Shown: positions 1-8,174, counted from the stretch's first letter. The stretch: DNA of 64,000 nucleotides from JAGWBD01 sp965197455 (GCA_965197455.1 OZ240208.1:2418001-2482000); one strand, 5' to 3'. A program made the numbers and translations. The notes: generated by a model not told the origin, from the sequence alone.

Positions 1-260
1 AAAAGCTGGGCGATCACGGTGAAGAGGAAGGTATTGATCAGCGCGTCGCGGAAGGCGGGCGCCGCCCACACGCGCTCGAAGTTGTGCATGCCGACGTAGT
101 TGAAGGAGGCGTCGCCCACCGTCGCCGTGCTCACGCTGAAGAGCAGCGCCGTAATGAAGGGCATGCCTACCAGCAGCAGGATGTAGAGCGTCGCCGGCAG
201 CAAAAAGACGATGCCCATCAGGCGATTGTCATCCACCCAGCGGGTCATCAGCGCGCTCAT
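1..260 (-). CDS. Sugar ABC transporter permease, MalF/UgpA type (partial)
   Basis: Only the first 86 or so codons lie inside the window; the gene runs off the left edge. The N-terminus has a first membrane segment (about residues 16-38, rich in FLLPATLYILLLVG) and then a periplasmic stretch containing YVGMHNFERVW, the typical 'G..NF..V' signature of MalF/UgpA-like permeases. Its ATG overlaps the stop of the ATPase gene (ATGA), so the two are translationally coupled. It should form the membrane channel of the importer encoded with the binding protein and ATPase. Substrate class is inferred from the neighbours. Confidence 0.85.
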   Translation of the reverse strand, partial: MSALMTRWVDDNRLMGIVFLLPATLYILLLVGMPFITALLFSVSTATVGDASFNYVGMHNFERVWAAPAFRDALINTFLFTVIAQL

Positions 261-1303
261 GTGGCCGCCTCCCCGTTCAGACGTTCGCCCGTATGGCGGT
301 CAAAATAGTGCAGTTGCCCGCGCGCCACGCCGAATTCACAGACGCTGTCCACCGGGATCTCCGTGGTGACGTTGCTGGGCAGACGGGCGACGGTGAGTTG
401 CATTTCGCCGCGGTAATCCGGCAGCTGGCCGTAGAGCAGGCGGTCAGAGCCCAGATTCTCCACGCGCGTGACCCGCCACGAGAAGGGCTCCCAGGCCGCG
501 CCGGTCGGCAGCTCGTCGACGGGCAGCAGATGCTCCGGCCGAAAGCCGCGCTGCACCGCCTCCGAAGCCAGCTGCAGGTTCATCCCCGGCGAGCCGAGGA
601 AGGTGGCCACGAAAGTGTTCTGCGGCCGGTCGTAGATGGCCTGCGGCGGGCCGGTCTGCTGCACGCGCCCGTCACGCATCACCACGATGCGGTCGCCCAG
701 ACCCATGGCCTCAATCTGGTCATGGGTGACGAAGACGGTGGTGATGCCCAGTTTGCGCTGGAAGCCCTTCAGCTCGTCGCGGGCGTAGGCGCGCAGCTTG
801 GCGTCCAGGTTGGAGAGCGGCTCGTCAAGCAGCAGCACCTCCGGCTCGGAGACGATGGCGCGGGCGATGGCCACGCGCTGGCGCTCGCCGCCGCTCAGCT
901 GCCGCGGGCGCCGGTCAAGCAAATGCCCGATCGAGACCATCTGCGCGGCCTGGTAGACGCGCTGCTCGCGCTCCTGGCGGTCGGGGCAGCGTCCCTGCGC
1001 CTTCAGCGGGAAGCCGATGTTGCCCGCCACCGACATGTGCGGATACAGGGCGTAGGACTGGAAGACCATGGCGATGCCGCGCTTGCGTGGCGGCAGCAGC
1101 GTCACATCGCGTTCGCCGATGGTGATGCGGCCGGCTTCCGGCTTCTCCAGGCCGGCGATGGTGCGCATCAGCGTCGTCTTGCCGCAGCCGGAAGGCCCCA
1201 GCACGACGAGAAACTCGCCGGACTCGATGGCCAGGTCGACCCCGGCGACGGCTTCCACGTCACCGAAGCGCTTGACAATGCCCTGAATGACGACCTCGCT
1301 CAT
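257..1303 (-). CDS. Sugar ABC transporter ATP-binding protein, MalK/UgpC family
   Basis: 348 residues. The N-terminal nucleotide-binding domain has Walker A GPSGCGKTT (about 36-44), signature LSGGERQRVAIARA, Walker B VLLLDEP and the switch His in FVTHDQ. The C-terminal third is a TOBE-type domain as in MalK/UgpC. It would power sugar or glycerol-phosphate import with the permease that overlaps its stop codon. The ATG at 1303 was chosen because homology begins there and a GGGAAG ribosome site precedes it; the open frame upstream (to 1555) is low-complexity and crosses the hairpins. It follows the binding-protein gene on the same strand, separated by a 288-bp spacer with three hairpins. Exact substrate is not determinable. 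Confidence 0.93.
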   Translation of the reverse strand: MSEVVIQGIVKRFGDVEAVAGVDLAIESGEFLVVLGPSGCGKTTLMRTIAGLEKPEAGRITIGERDVTLLPPRKRGIAMVFQSYALYPHMSVAGNIGFPLKAQGRCPDRQEREQRVYQAAQMVSIGHLLDRRPRQLSGGERQRVAIARAIVSEPEVLLLDEPLSNLDAKLRAYARDELKGFQRKLGITTVFVTHDQIEAMGLGDRIVVMRDGRVQQTGPPQAIYDRPQNTFVATFLGSPGMNLQLASEAVQRGFRPEHLLPVDELPTGAAWEPFSWRVTRVENLGSDRLLYGQLPDYRGEMQLTVARLPSNVTTEIPVDSVCEFGVARGQLHYFDRHTGERLNGEAAT

Positions 1304-1500
1304 GCTGCTTCCCTGTACCAGCCCTCTTCTGCGCTGCCCATCATCCCGTCGCCATACACTGCAAGTTGCCCATGTCATTATAGTCAACGACTCAGCAGCG
1401 CGCATGATTCTGCCCGCCGGTGTCGACCTGTGTCGCACAGCGGGGCAGTCGTGGCGCGTGGAAAGCAGGGAAAGTTGTAGAGGGCGGAGTTCAACACGGC

Positions 1501-1563
1501 GCCGGCTGTTCGCCGGCCCTTGCTGCCAGGCAGCAAGGGGGACGGGTGTTGCCACCCGTCCCC
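1501..1563 (-). terminator. Three consecutive hairpins between binding-protein and ATPase genes
   Basis: Three adjacent inverted repeats lie just downstream of the binding-protein stop. 1501-1517 has arms GCCGGC. 1517-1539 has arms around CTTGCTGCC. 1538-1563 is the strongest, an 11-bp perfect stem GGGGACGGGTG/CACCCGTCCCC with a 4-nt loop. No long T-run follows. They could act as a partial terminator or as 3'-end stabilisers that raise binding-protein expression relative to the ATPase and permease, an arrangement common in ABC importer operons. Confidence 0.6.
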
Positions 1564-1591
1564 TGGTGAAGCTGGTTCTGTTGCGCGTCCG

Positions 1592-2917
1592 CTAGCCCTC
1601 GCCACCGCCGACGAGACCCTTGGCGCGCCAATCCTCGTAGATCGCCTCGGCACGGGCATGGGCTTCAGCGACGGATTCCTCGGCCGTCTTCTCGCCCAGC
1701 GCCACACTGGCGACCATATTGACGACAATGTTCTCGCCGAAGACCTGCATGACTGCCGGGTTCGCGGTGCCCGGGTAGCCGATGTAGACGGACCAGTCAT
1801 TGACGGTCTTCAGCACGTCCAGCTTGTTCGCCGGGTTGGAGCCGAAGGGGTCCTCGTCCAGCCAGCCGTCCAGCTCCGGCACGGTACTGGCGTAGCAGGG
1901 GAAGTTGTAAAGCTCGGAGTTGTAGACGGCGTCGCTGTAGTTGGCCGTGTGGTCAAGGATGAACTGCTTGGCCGCTTCCAGCTCGGCGCCCTCAACGTAT
2001 TTGGGGATGACGTAAATCTGCCAGACGTGGCTGCTGGCGAAGGCGCCGACCGGGCCCGCGAGCGCGGGCACGAACTGGATGTCCTCGGCGGCCTCGGGGT
2101 CGATCTTCTGCAGGCTGCGGAAGGCGGAGATGGAGTTGAGGATGTAGCTCAACTCGCCGGCGATGAGGCCCTGGTTGTTGGAGGAGGGCGTCCAGCCGAA
2201 GACTTCCTCGGTCATCGTGTCGTTCTGCAGCTGTGCGTAGAAGTTGACCGCCTCGATAGTCTCGGGCGAGTTAAGCACGACGTTCTCGTTCTCGTCCTGC
2301 ACGCTGCCGCCCCAGGCCCAGATGGCGGCGCGGGTGGCCATGCGGCTGTCCAGCTCGGGGCTCAGGCCCAGGCCGAGGGGCACGCCCAGGTTGTCCATGA
2401 TGTACTTGCCGCCGTCATAGAGCTCCTGCCAGGTGGAGGGGCCGTTCGGCAGACCGGCCTCGGCCCACAGGCTGGCCTGGTAGTCACCGGGATCCGGAAT
2501 GTAGCCATGGGTGAAGCCGTAGAAGGTGTCGTTGATAGGCAGGTAGCTGGTCGCCAGGCAATTGGAGGTGCGCTCGCCGTGCGCCGCTTCGGCCGCTGCA
2601 TTGATGTCGTTGAGCGGGTGCAGGCCTTCCATAAAGGCTGCCGGCGGGAAGGCCATCTCGATGATGGTGTGGCCATCGCCGGCATCGATTGCGGCAGAGA
2701 GGGCGGCCGGCAACTCGCCCACGGAGACGTGGTCGACGGTCACGTTAATGTCGTTGGCCACGCCCCAATCCACCGCGTAGGCATCAAACCATTCGTCATA
2801 GCGGGGCACAAAGTGGCTCCACTGCAACAGCGAAATACTCATTTCGTCCTGGGCCAGCGCCGCCGGTGCGAGGACGAGCACGCTCGCCAGTAGCAGAAAA
2901 ACAAGGTTGCGAAACAT
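1592..2917 (-). CDS. ABC transporter extracellular solute-binding protein (family 1)
   Basis: 441 residues with a Sec signal peptide (MFRNLVFLLLASVLVLAPAALA then QDEM) and no lipobox cysteine, so it is probably released or held non-covalently. The remainder looks like a family-1 sugar-binding protein, with motifs such as SLLQW, TWQELYDGGKYI and ELSYILNSISAF. The ATG at 2917 is preceded by a strong AGGAGG six bases upstream; the longer open frame to 3082 lacks this and precedes the signal peptide. First gene of the transporter operon (binding protein, ATPase, permease). Ligand is probably a carbohydrate, but this is inferred from the partners. Confidence 0.9.
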   Translation of the reverse strand: MFRNLVFLLLASVLVLAPAALAQDEMSISLLQWSHFVPRYDEWFDAYAVDWGVANDINVTVDHVSVGELPAALSAAIDAGDGHTIIEMAFPPAAFMEGLHPLNDINAAAEAAHGERTSNCLATSYLPINDTFYGFTHGYIPDPGDYQASLWAEAGLPNGPSTWQELYDGGKYIMDNLGVPLGLGLSPELDSRMATRAAIWAWGGSVQDENENVVLNSPETIEAVNFYAQLQNDTMTEEVFGWTPSSNNQGLIAGELSYILNSISAFRSLQKIDPEAAEDIQFVPALAGPVGAFASSHVWQIYVIPKYVEGAELEAAKQFILDHTANYSDAVYNSELYNFPCYASTVPELDGWLDEDPFGSNPANKLDVLKTVNDWSVYIGYPGTANPAVMQVFGENIVVNMVASVALGEKTAEESVAEAHARAEAIYEDWRAKGLVGGGEG

Positions 2918-2992
2918 AAGAATCCTCCTGTTTGATCGCGCGTTTATGCATCCTGGAGCGGGCGCAACAATCTGGCCCACCCCTTGCGTACA

Positions 2993-2998
2993 AGTATA
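2993..2998 (-). promoter_or_regulatory. Putative -10 element (TATACT) of the ABC transporter operon
   Basis: Reading on the minus strand, GGCTATACTT lies about 75 nt upstream of the binding-protein start. The same core occurs in front of many genes in this window. No convincing -35 box was seen. Confidence 0.5.
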
Positions 2999-3097
2999 GC
3001 CCGCAGGGGGGAGTTGCGCATGTCTATTGGTTCTGGTGCTGGAGGGGGGCGGCTGTCCCCTGTGGGCGAAGGCGTGTTTCACCGGCTGCCCGGTGCT

Positions 3098-4165
3098 TCA
3101 GAAGAGGCGCCTGGCCAGGCCCAGCGCGCCCTGCTTCCAGGGGACGCGATGCGTCACGCCGGACTCTGACGCGAAGCGCTCCAGGTTGGCCACGTACCAG
3201 TCGTAGTTGCGGATCAGGGATTCCTGGTTGGAATAGCGCGGCTGCCAGCCCAGCGCGTCCTGCGCCTTCTCGATGGAGACGAAGGAATCGCGCACCGCTG
3301 TTTCGTAGACCCAGGGGTAGAGCGGGGAGAGTCCCAGGCGGTCCAGCGCGCGCAGCGCCCACAGCGCCGGCGCCACCGGCATTGGCAGCACGCGCTTGCC
3401 GAAGCCGGCGTGATCCAGCACCGCCTGGAAGTCCTCGCGGAAGGTGCCGAAGCGGGCCGCGCCGATGTTGAAGGTGGTGTTGACGCGCTCCTGCGCCAGC
3501 GTCGCGCACAGCCAGATGGCCTCGCACAGGTCTTCCACGTCCAGATACTGGTAGCGGTTGTCGCCGCGACCAGGGATGGGGAAGTTGCGGCCGTCGCGGG
3601 CCCAGTCGTAGAGCAGGGCGAACACGCCCAGGCGCTCCGGGCCGATGAAGGACTTGGGCCGCAGCACGGTCAGGCACAGGCCTTCGCGCCGCGCCTGGTG
3701 GCAGAGCTGCTCGGCCTGAATCTTGGCCTCGCCATAGGGCCCGACGCCCACCATGACGTCCTCTTCTGACAGCGGATGGTGCTCCGGTACGCCGTAGACC
3801 GCCGTTGAGGAAATGTGGATGAATCGTTTGACGCTGCTTGCGCGGGCTGCCTCAACGACGTTGCGCGTGCCATCCACCTCGGTCGAGAAGATGTCGGCGC
3901 GGCTGTAGAGCGGCAGGGCGGCGGCGCTGTGCACGACGATGTCGATACCGTCCATGGCCGCGTCCACCACTGCGCGCTCGCGGATGTCGCCGCGCAGGGC
4001 CTGCACCTGGTCGCGTTCGGGGTAGTCGAAGTCCAGCAAATCGAGTGTGGTCACCTCTTCGCCGCGCGCCAGCAGCAGGCGTACCAGGTTGATGCCCAGA
4101 AAGCCCGCGCCGCCCGTGATCAGCCAGGACCGGCCTGCCACCCGTACCTCCGTCTGTGCCTGCAT
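3098..4165 (-). CDS. NAD-dependent epimerase/dehydratase (extended SDR)
   Basis: About 355 residues. Rossmann motif GGAGFLGINLV near the N-terminus, then HSAAALP, the catalytic ISSTAVYG...YGEAK region (Tyr and Lys of YxxxK), and a substrate-binding C-terminal half. This is the pattern of NAD-dependent sugar epimerases/dehydratases or 3-beta-HSD-like enzymes; the substrate cannot be told. Two ATGs are possible. The one at 4177 lies inside the predicted -10 box (4176-4181), so the ATG at 4165 is preferred. It would then be nearly leaderless. Downstream to the left is the unrelated ABC operon. Confidence 0.87.
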   Translation of the reverse strand: MQAQTEVRVAGRSWLITGGAGFLGINLVRLLLARGEEVTTLDLLDFDYPERDQVQALRGDIRERAVVDAAMDGIDIVVHSAAALPLYSRADIFSTEVDGTRNVVEAARASSVKRFIHISSTAVYGVPEHHPLSEEDVMVGVGPYGEAKIQAEQLCHQARREGLCLTVLRPKSFIGPERLGVFALLYDWARDGRNFPIPGRGDNRYQYLDVEDLCEAIWLCATLAQERVNTTFNIGAARFGTFREDFQAVLDHAGFGKRVLPMPVAPALWALRALDRLGLSPLYPWVYETAVRDSFVSIEKAQDALGWQPRYSNQESLIRNYDWYVANLERFASESGVTHRVPWKQGALGLARRLF

Positions 4166-4175
4166 GAGCGCGCGC

Positions 4176-4181
4176 ATTGTA
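4176..4181 (-). promoter_or_regulatory. Extended -10 promoter (TGC-TACAAT) of the epimerase gene
   Basis: On the minus strand TGCTACAAT forms an extended -10 element. It ends only ten bases before the preferred ATG at 4165, which implies a very short or absent 5' leader. Confidence 0.5.
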
Positions 4182-4195
4182 GCACAGGGGCGGTT

Positions 4196-4375
4196 CTCAG
4201 CCCCCCGCCCCTGTCCCGTCGCAAACGGGAAAAGGGATTTAGGGTGAGGGCCTCCGGCCGTGCAGGAACTGGGTGGCCTTTACCCCCGACCCCCTCATTC
4301 CCGTTTTGCGACGGGAGCCCTTCAGGGAAAGGGGAAGAGACTGGCGCTCGGGAAGAGGGATTTAGGGTGAGGGCG
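4196..4375. repeat. GC-rich palindromic intergenic repeat, locus 1
   Basis: Two small hairpins of the CCCGT...ACGGG type (4215-4229 and 4300-4315) and two exact copies of the 19-mer agggatttagggtgagggc (4233-4251 and 4356-4374). The same 19-mer occurs inverted at 6719-6737, and a variant occurs at 17936. No coding sequence is visible. It looks like a member of a dispersed intergenic repeat family. Confidence 0.75.
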
Positions 4376-4405
4376 AATGGATGAGGAGTTAATAAAAATT
4401 GCCGC

Positions 4406-4435
4406 TTGACTCGCAGTGGCGCTTGCGTATATCAT
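4406..4435 (+). promoter_or_regulatory. Promoter of rho, followed by a ~170-nt untranslated leader
   Basis: TTGACT at 4406-4411 and TATATC/TATCAT at 4428-4435 make a good sigma70-type promoter. The rho ATG is at 4608, leaving a leader of roughly 165-170 nt with no plausible gene. In other bacteria Rho limits its own synthesis through its leader, so this region is a candidate for autoregulation. Confidence 0.6.
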
Positions 4436-4607
4436 AGGTTCCAGGCAGGCAATCTCTGCCCGGATCCCCGGTACATTCCGACTTTTCACCAGGCCAGACC
4501 ACTTCCCGCATGAATCCGTTTTCACGGGCCTGCGCCCGTACCCCCTAACCCGAATCATGTGTCGCGCCGCACTCAGGGCCGCGGCACAACCCAGGACAGG
4601 ATGCCCC

Positions 4608-5909
4608 ATGGACATCGCACAGCTTGACAAGAAGAACCTTGAGGATCTGCGCATAATCGCGCGCGAATCCGAGATCAACGGCTTCAGCCGTCTGAAAAAG
4701 CCGGAGCTGATTCTCTCACTGCTGCGCCACGAGGCCGAAAAACGCGGCCACAAGCTGCGCGGCGGCGTGCTCGAGATCGTCGGCGACGGCATCAATTTCC
4801 TGCGCGCGGAGAAGTATCTGCCCGGCCCCAATGATGTCTATGTCAGCCAGACGCAGATTCGCCGCTTCGGCCTGCGCACCGGCGACATGGTCATCGGCCA
4901 GGTGCGCGCCCCGCGCGACAACGAAAAGTATCACAGCCTGCTGCGCGTCGAGGCCGTCAACGGCATGAACCCGGAGAAGGCCCGCAATCGCGCCACCTTC
5001 GAGCACCTCACGCCGATCTTCCCCGAGGTGCGCTTCAACCTGGAGACCAACCCGCGCATCCTTTCCACGCGCCTGCTCAACCTCATCGCGCCCATCGGTC
5101 GTGGCCAGCGTGGCCTCATCGTCTCGCCGCCCAAGGCCGGCAAGACCACCGTGCTCAAGGAAGTGGCCAACGCCATCAGCCACAACTATCCCGATGTGCA
5201 TTTGATGATTGTGCTCATCGGCGAGCGGCCGGAAGAGGTCACTGACATGGATCGCTCGGTGGACGCCGAGGTCATCGCCTCCACCTTTGACGACCCCGTG
5301 CAGCACCACGTCAAGGTGGCCGAGATGGCCCTTGCGCGCGCGCGCCGCCTGGTGGAGAGCAAGCGCCACGTGGTCATCCTGCTCGACAGCATCACCCGCC
5401 TTGCGCGCGCCTACAACCTCGTCGTCCCCACCAGCGGCCGCACGCTTTCCGGCGGCATCGACCCCTCGGCCGTGCATCCGCCCAAGCGCATCTTCGGCGC
5501 CGCCCGCAACGTCGAGGAAGGCGGCAGCCTGACCATCGTCGCCACCTGCCTCGTCAACACTGGCAGCAAGATGGACGACGTCATCTACGAGGAGTTCAAG
5601 GGCACGGGCAACATGGAGCTGCACCTCAGCCGCAAGCTGCAGGAGCGTCGCATCTTCCCCGCCTTTGATATCGGACAGTCTTCCACGCGCCGCGAGGAGC
5701 AGCTGCTCGGGCCGGACCTGATCCAGCGCGTCTACACCCTGCGCCGCATGATTTCCCACCTCGCCGATGATGACAGCGTCACCTATATCGGCGCCTACGA
5801 GCAATTGCTGACCCAGTTCCGCCGCAGCGACAGCAACGAGGAGTTCCTCGATTCGCTGCCTGGCTCAAGCCCGGTGACCAACAACCACCGCAACCGTCGC
5901 TTCGCCTGA
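4608..5909 (+). CDS. rho: Transcription termination factor Rho
   Basis: 433 residues, normal for the compact Rho form. Rho_N helical domain at about 1-45 (LEDLRIIARESEINGFSRLKK), RNA-binding cold-shock-like domain at about 50-130 (GGVLEIVGDGINFLR), then the hexameric RecA-type ATPase: Walker A PPKAGKTT at 174-181, GERPEEVTDM, Walker B VVILLDSITRLARAYN, Q/R-loop region GGIDPSAVHPPKRIFGAARN. It terminates transcription by translocating along RNA. The ATG at 4608 follows GGACAGG and matches the family N-terminus; upstream in-frame codons to 4416 resemble nothing and contain the promoter leader. Monocistronic, with convergent nat downstream. Confidence 0.98.
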   Translation: MDIAQLDKKNLEDLRIIARESEINGFSRLKKPELILSLLRHEAEKRGHKLRGGVLEIVGDGINFLRAEKYLPGPNDVYVSQTQIRRFGLRTGDMVIGQVRAPRDNEKYHSLLRVEAVNGMNPEKARNRATFEHLTPIFPEVRFNLETNPRILSTRLLNLIAPIGRGQRGLIVSPPKAGKTTVLKEVANAISHNYPDVHLMIVLIGERPEEVTDMDRSVDAEVIASTFDDPVQHHVKVAEMALARARRLVESKRHVVILLDSITRLARAYNLVVPTSGRTLSGGIDPSAVHPPKRIFGAARNVEEGGSLTIVATCLVNTGSKMDDVIYEEFKGTGNMELHLSRKLQERRIFPAFDIGQSSTRREEQLLGPDLIQRVYTLRRMISHLADDDSVTYIGAYEQLLTQFRRSDSNEEFLDSLPGSSPVTNNHRNRRFA

Positions 5910-5917
5910 ACGCCCGC

Positions 5918-6673
5918 TCAGGGTCTGATTCCGAAGCGCTCACGCAAGAGCTGCTGAAACTCATCCTCGTCAGCCAGGTCCCGTTCCTCGCGCCGGCCAT
6001 TCTCCGTCACGATTAAGCGTCGGTCACCCAGGGTGATGCGTCCCGCCACGGTGGCCAGCGAGCACACGCGCTGCTGCGTGAAGTGGGAGTCCGGCGAGCT
6101 TTGGTGATGCACGCAACCCGGGGTGAAGTCCACCAAACGACAGGGCCGCAGCCGAAAGCGATACTCGATTTGCCAGTCGCCCTGCGCCGTCTGGCGCGAA
6201 TGGACGCCTTCGCAGCCGTCGTGCTGCACGCGCCAGACGCCTTCGGCGCGCTGCTGCGGCCCCGCCTCGTCAAATAGCAACGGTTCGCGAAAGCCCTCGC
6301 CGAAACCCACGTCAACCAGCCAGCGCTGCTCCAGCGTGACCAGCAGCGTGAGGTGATCCCAGGGCAGGCCCTCCTCCCAGGTCTTCGCGCCCACGCGCGC
6401 CTGCAGCAGGTCGACCGTGAAGCCGAGGGTCCGCAGCACCGCCGCGAAGAGACCATTCTGCTCGTAGCAGAAGCCGCCGCGGCGCTGTGTCACGATCTTT
6501 TCGAAGTGGCGCATTTCGTCCAGCACAATCGGACGCTGCAGGTGGATGTCGAGGTTCTCGAAGGGCACGGCCAGCAAATGCGCAAGGTGCAGCCGGCGCA
6601 AGGTCGCTGCGTTGACCGGCAGCGGGCCGCTCAACCCGATGCGTTCACAGTAAGCCGCGATGTCAATGGCCAT
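5918..6673 (-). CDS. nat: Arylamine N-acetyltransferase
   Basis: 251 residues from the ATG at 6673 (9 bases beyond it an alternative ATG at 6682). The Cys-His-Asp triad is clear: Cys69 in RRGGFCYE, His107 in PWDHLTLLV and Asp121 in LVDVGFGEGF. It transfers acetyl or other acyl groups from CoA to arylamines or hydrazines. It is convergent with rho with a gap of only eight bases. An AATAAT -10-like box at 6681-6686 on the minus strand overlaps the upstream ATG, which favours the downstream start and a leaderless message. Physiological substrate unknown. Confidence 0.93.
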   Translation of the reverse strand: MAIDIAAYCERIGLSGPLPVNAATLRRLHLAHLLAVPFENLDIHLQRPIVLDEMRHFEKIVTQRRGGFCYEQNGLFAAVLRTLGFTVDLLQARVGAKTWEEGLPWDHLTLLVTLEQRWLVDVGFGEGFREPLLFDEAGPQQRAEGVWRVQHDGCEGVHSRQTAQGDWQIEYRFRLRPCRLVDFTPGCVHHQSSPDSHFTQQRVCSLATVAGRITLGDRRLIVTENGRREERDLADEDEFQQLLRERFGIRP

Positions 6674-6718
6674 GCCTCGCATTATTGCGTAAGGGCTGCA
6701 GGTTTGGCTATGGCGCTC

Positions 6719-6780
6719 GCCCTCACCCTAAATCCCTCTTTCCCGTGATTAGCGGGAAAAGGGGGCCGGGGGGTGAGGGC
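6719..6780. repeat. GC-rich palindromic intergenic repeat, locus 2
   Basis: Begins with gccctcaccctaaatccct (6719-6737), the exact reverse complement of the 19-mer present twice at locus 1. It continues through a TCCCG...CGGGA hairpin and ends in GGGTGAGGGC, so the unit is itself an imperfect inverted repeat. It sits between nat and efp. Confidence 0.75.
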
Positions 6781-6826
6781 CGTCGTGGAGTGAGGGCGCC
6801 CCCTGCCACAGGGTGAGGCTCTCTGC

Positions 6827-6832
6827 TATACT
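6827..6832 (+). promoter_or_regulatory. Extended -10 promoter (TGC-TATACT) of efp
   Basis: CTGCTATACTGG lies 37 bases upstream of the efp ATG. TG before the box gives an extended -10 element. A CAGGGAA ribosome site precedes the ATG. Confidence 0.6.
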
Positions 6833-6868
6833 GGCCGCCGCAAACGGCCACGAGCAGCAGGGAAACGC

Positions 6869-7429
6869 ATGGCGATCGACGTCAACCAGCTTCGCAAGGG
6901 CACGACCTTCATCGAGGATGGCGAACTCTACCGGGTTGTCAATTATGCGCACAACAAGACCGGCCGCGGCGGGGCCACCATCCGCGTGCTGGTGCGCAAC
7001 CTGCGCAACGGCTCGCAGGTCGAGCGCACCTACAACTCCGGCCGCCGCGTCGATGACATCCGCGTGGAGGCCTTTGAGGTCGAGTACCTCTACGATGACG
7101 GCGAGTTCCTGACCTTCATGGACACACAGACCTGGGAGCAGCCGCAGATGAGCCGCGCTGTCTTCGGCGACGACCTGCGCTTTCTCAAGGCCAACATGTC
7201 CGTCAAGCTGCTGAAGTACGGCGAGGAAATCATCGACTACGAGCTGCCCGGCACCGTGGACTTCGAGGTCACGGACAGCGAAATGGCCATCGCCGGCGAC
7301 ACCGCCAACAACCCCACCAAACTCGTCACGGTCGAGACCGGGCTGGATGTGCGCGTGCCGATGTTCGTCAATGTGGGCGACAACATCCGCGTCAAGACCG
7401 TCGACGGCAGTTACGTCACGCGCGTCTGA
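6869..7429 (+). CDS. efp: Translation elongation factor P
   Basis: 186 residues, the standard EF-P length, with KOW-like domain I (about 1-64) and two OB domains (about 65-186; TVDFEVTDSEMAIAGDTANNPTK is typical of domain II). EF-P relieves ribosome stalling at polyproline. The tip of the domain I loop reads NKTGRGGATIRV, placing Arg33 where many EF-Ps carry a modified lysine. Arginine at this site is found in rhamnosylated EF-P (EarP clade) and in EfpL/YeiP-like paralogues. No modification enzyme is visible in the window. The gene ends inside the 3' end of the convergent SDR gene (14-bp overlap). Confidence 0.96.
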   Translation: MAIDVNQLRKGTTFIEDGELYRVVNYAHNKTGRGGATIRVLVRNLRNGSQVERTYNSGRRVDDIRVEAFEVEYLYDDGEFLTFMDTQTWEQPQMSRAVFGDDLRFLKANMSVKLLKYGEEIIDYELPGTVDFEVTDSEMAIAGDTANNPTKLVTVETGLDVRVPMFVNVGDNIRVKTVDGSYVTRV

Positions 7430-8174
7430 TGCCCAGGTGTTCGCCGCCGTTGACGCGAATCGCCTCGCCGCTGACGTAGCCCGCGCCCGCCAGAAAACTG
7501 ACCGCCTGCGCCACCTCTACGGGTGAGCCACTGCGCCCCGGCGGCGTGACTGACGTAACCTCCTGCCAGCGTTCCGCGCTCATGCCCGCCGGGGGCAGGA
7601 TCGGCCCGGGAATCACCGCGTTGACGCGAATCTCCGGCGCCAGCTCCAGCGCGCTCACCTGCGTCAGGGCCCACAACGCGGCCTTGCTCACGCCGTGATG
7701 CGCGTAGGCCTGCCACGGCCCGTCCACGCCACGATCGAGGATATTGATGATGACGCCGCCCGAGGGCTGTTGGGCGCGCATCAGCCAGGCCGCGGCCTGC
7801 GTGCAGAGGAAGGGCGCGCGCAGGTTGACGGCCATGGTGCGCTCCCAGTCCGCCGCCGTCACCTCCAGCAAGCGACGCTGCTGGAAAAGGGCGGCGCTGT
7901 TGACCAGGATGTCGAGGCGCCCGAAATGCGCGCGCAGCCCCGCGAAGAGTCGCTCAACGCCCGCAGCCTCACCCAGGTCGGCCTGCTGCGCGTGGGCCTG
8001 CACCTTCAGCGCGCGGATGGCGGCCAGCGTTTCGTCGACGCTGGCATCATTTGAGCTGTGGTAATGGACGAGGATGTCGGCGCCGCAGGCCGCCAGTTCC
8101 AGCGCGATGGCGCGACCGAGGCGATGCGCGGCCCCGGTGACCAGCGCGACCTGGCCGGCCAGCGCCGGCCTCAT
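7416..8174 (-). CDS. SDR oxidoreductase, pteridine-reductase-like, altered active site
   Basis: 252 residues. Cofactor motif TGAAHRLGRA (14-22) resembles the PTR1/FolM branch, which reduces pterins or dihydrofolate. NSAA and VNGG complete the SDR fold. The catalytic segment reads Y157-A-H-H160-G-V-S-K164, so the usual Tyr of YxxxK is His160. Tyr157 gives a Y-x6-K spacing as in FabI-type enoyl reductases. The start ATG overlaps the stop of the oxidase subunit IV gene (ATGA), making it the last gene of the oxidase operon. Whether it is an active reductase is uncertain. Confidence 0.88.
   Translation of the reverse strand: MRPALAGQVALVTGAAHRLGRAIALELAACGADILVHYHSSNDASVDETLAAIRALKVQAHAQQADLGEAAGVERLFAGLRAHFGRLDILVNSAALFQQRRLLEVTAADWERTMAVNLRAPFLCTQAAAWLMRAQQPSGGVIINILDRGVDGPWQAYAHHGVSKAALWALTQVSALELAPEIRVNAVIPGPILPPAGMSAERWQEVTSVTPPGRSGSPVEVAQAVSFLAGAGYVSGEAIRVNGGEHLGIRRA

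Noticed and set aside
293..1480. Long plus-strand open frame of 395 codons opposite the ABC ATPase
   Set aside because: It is antisense to a gene with full ATPase motifs and its translation is a low-complexity shadow typical of GC-rich DNA. The same applies to other long antisense frames, such as 1520-2893, 8497-10569 and 22925-24379.
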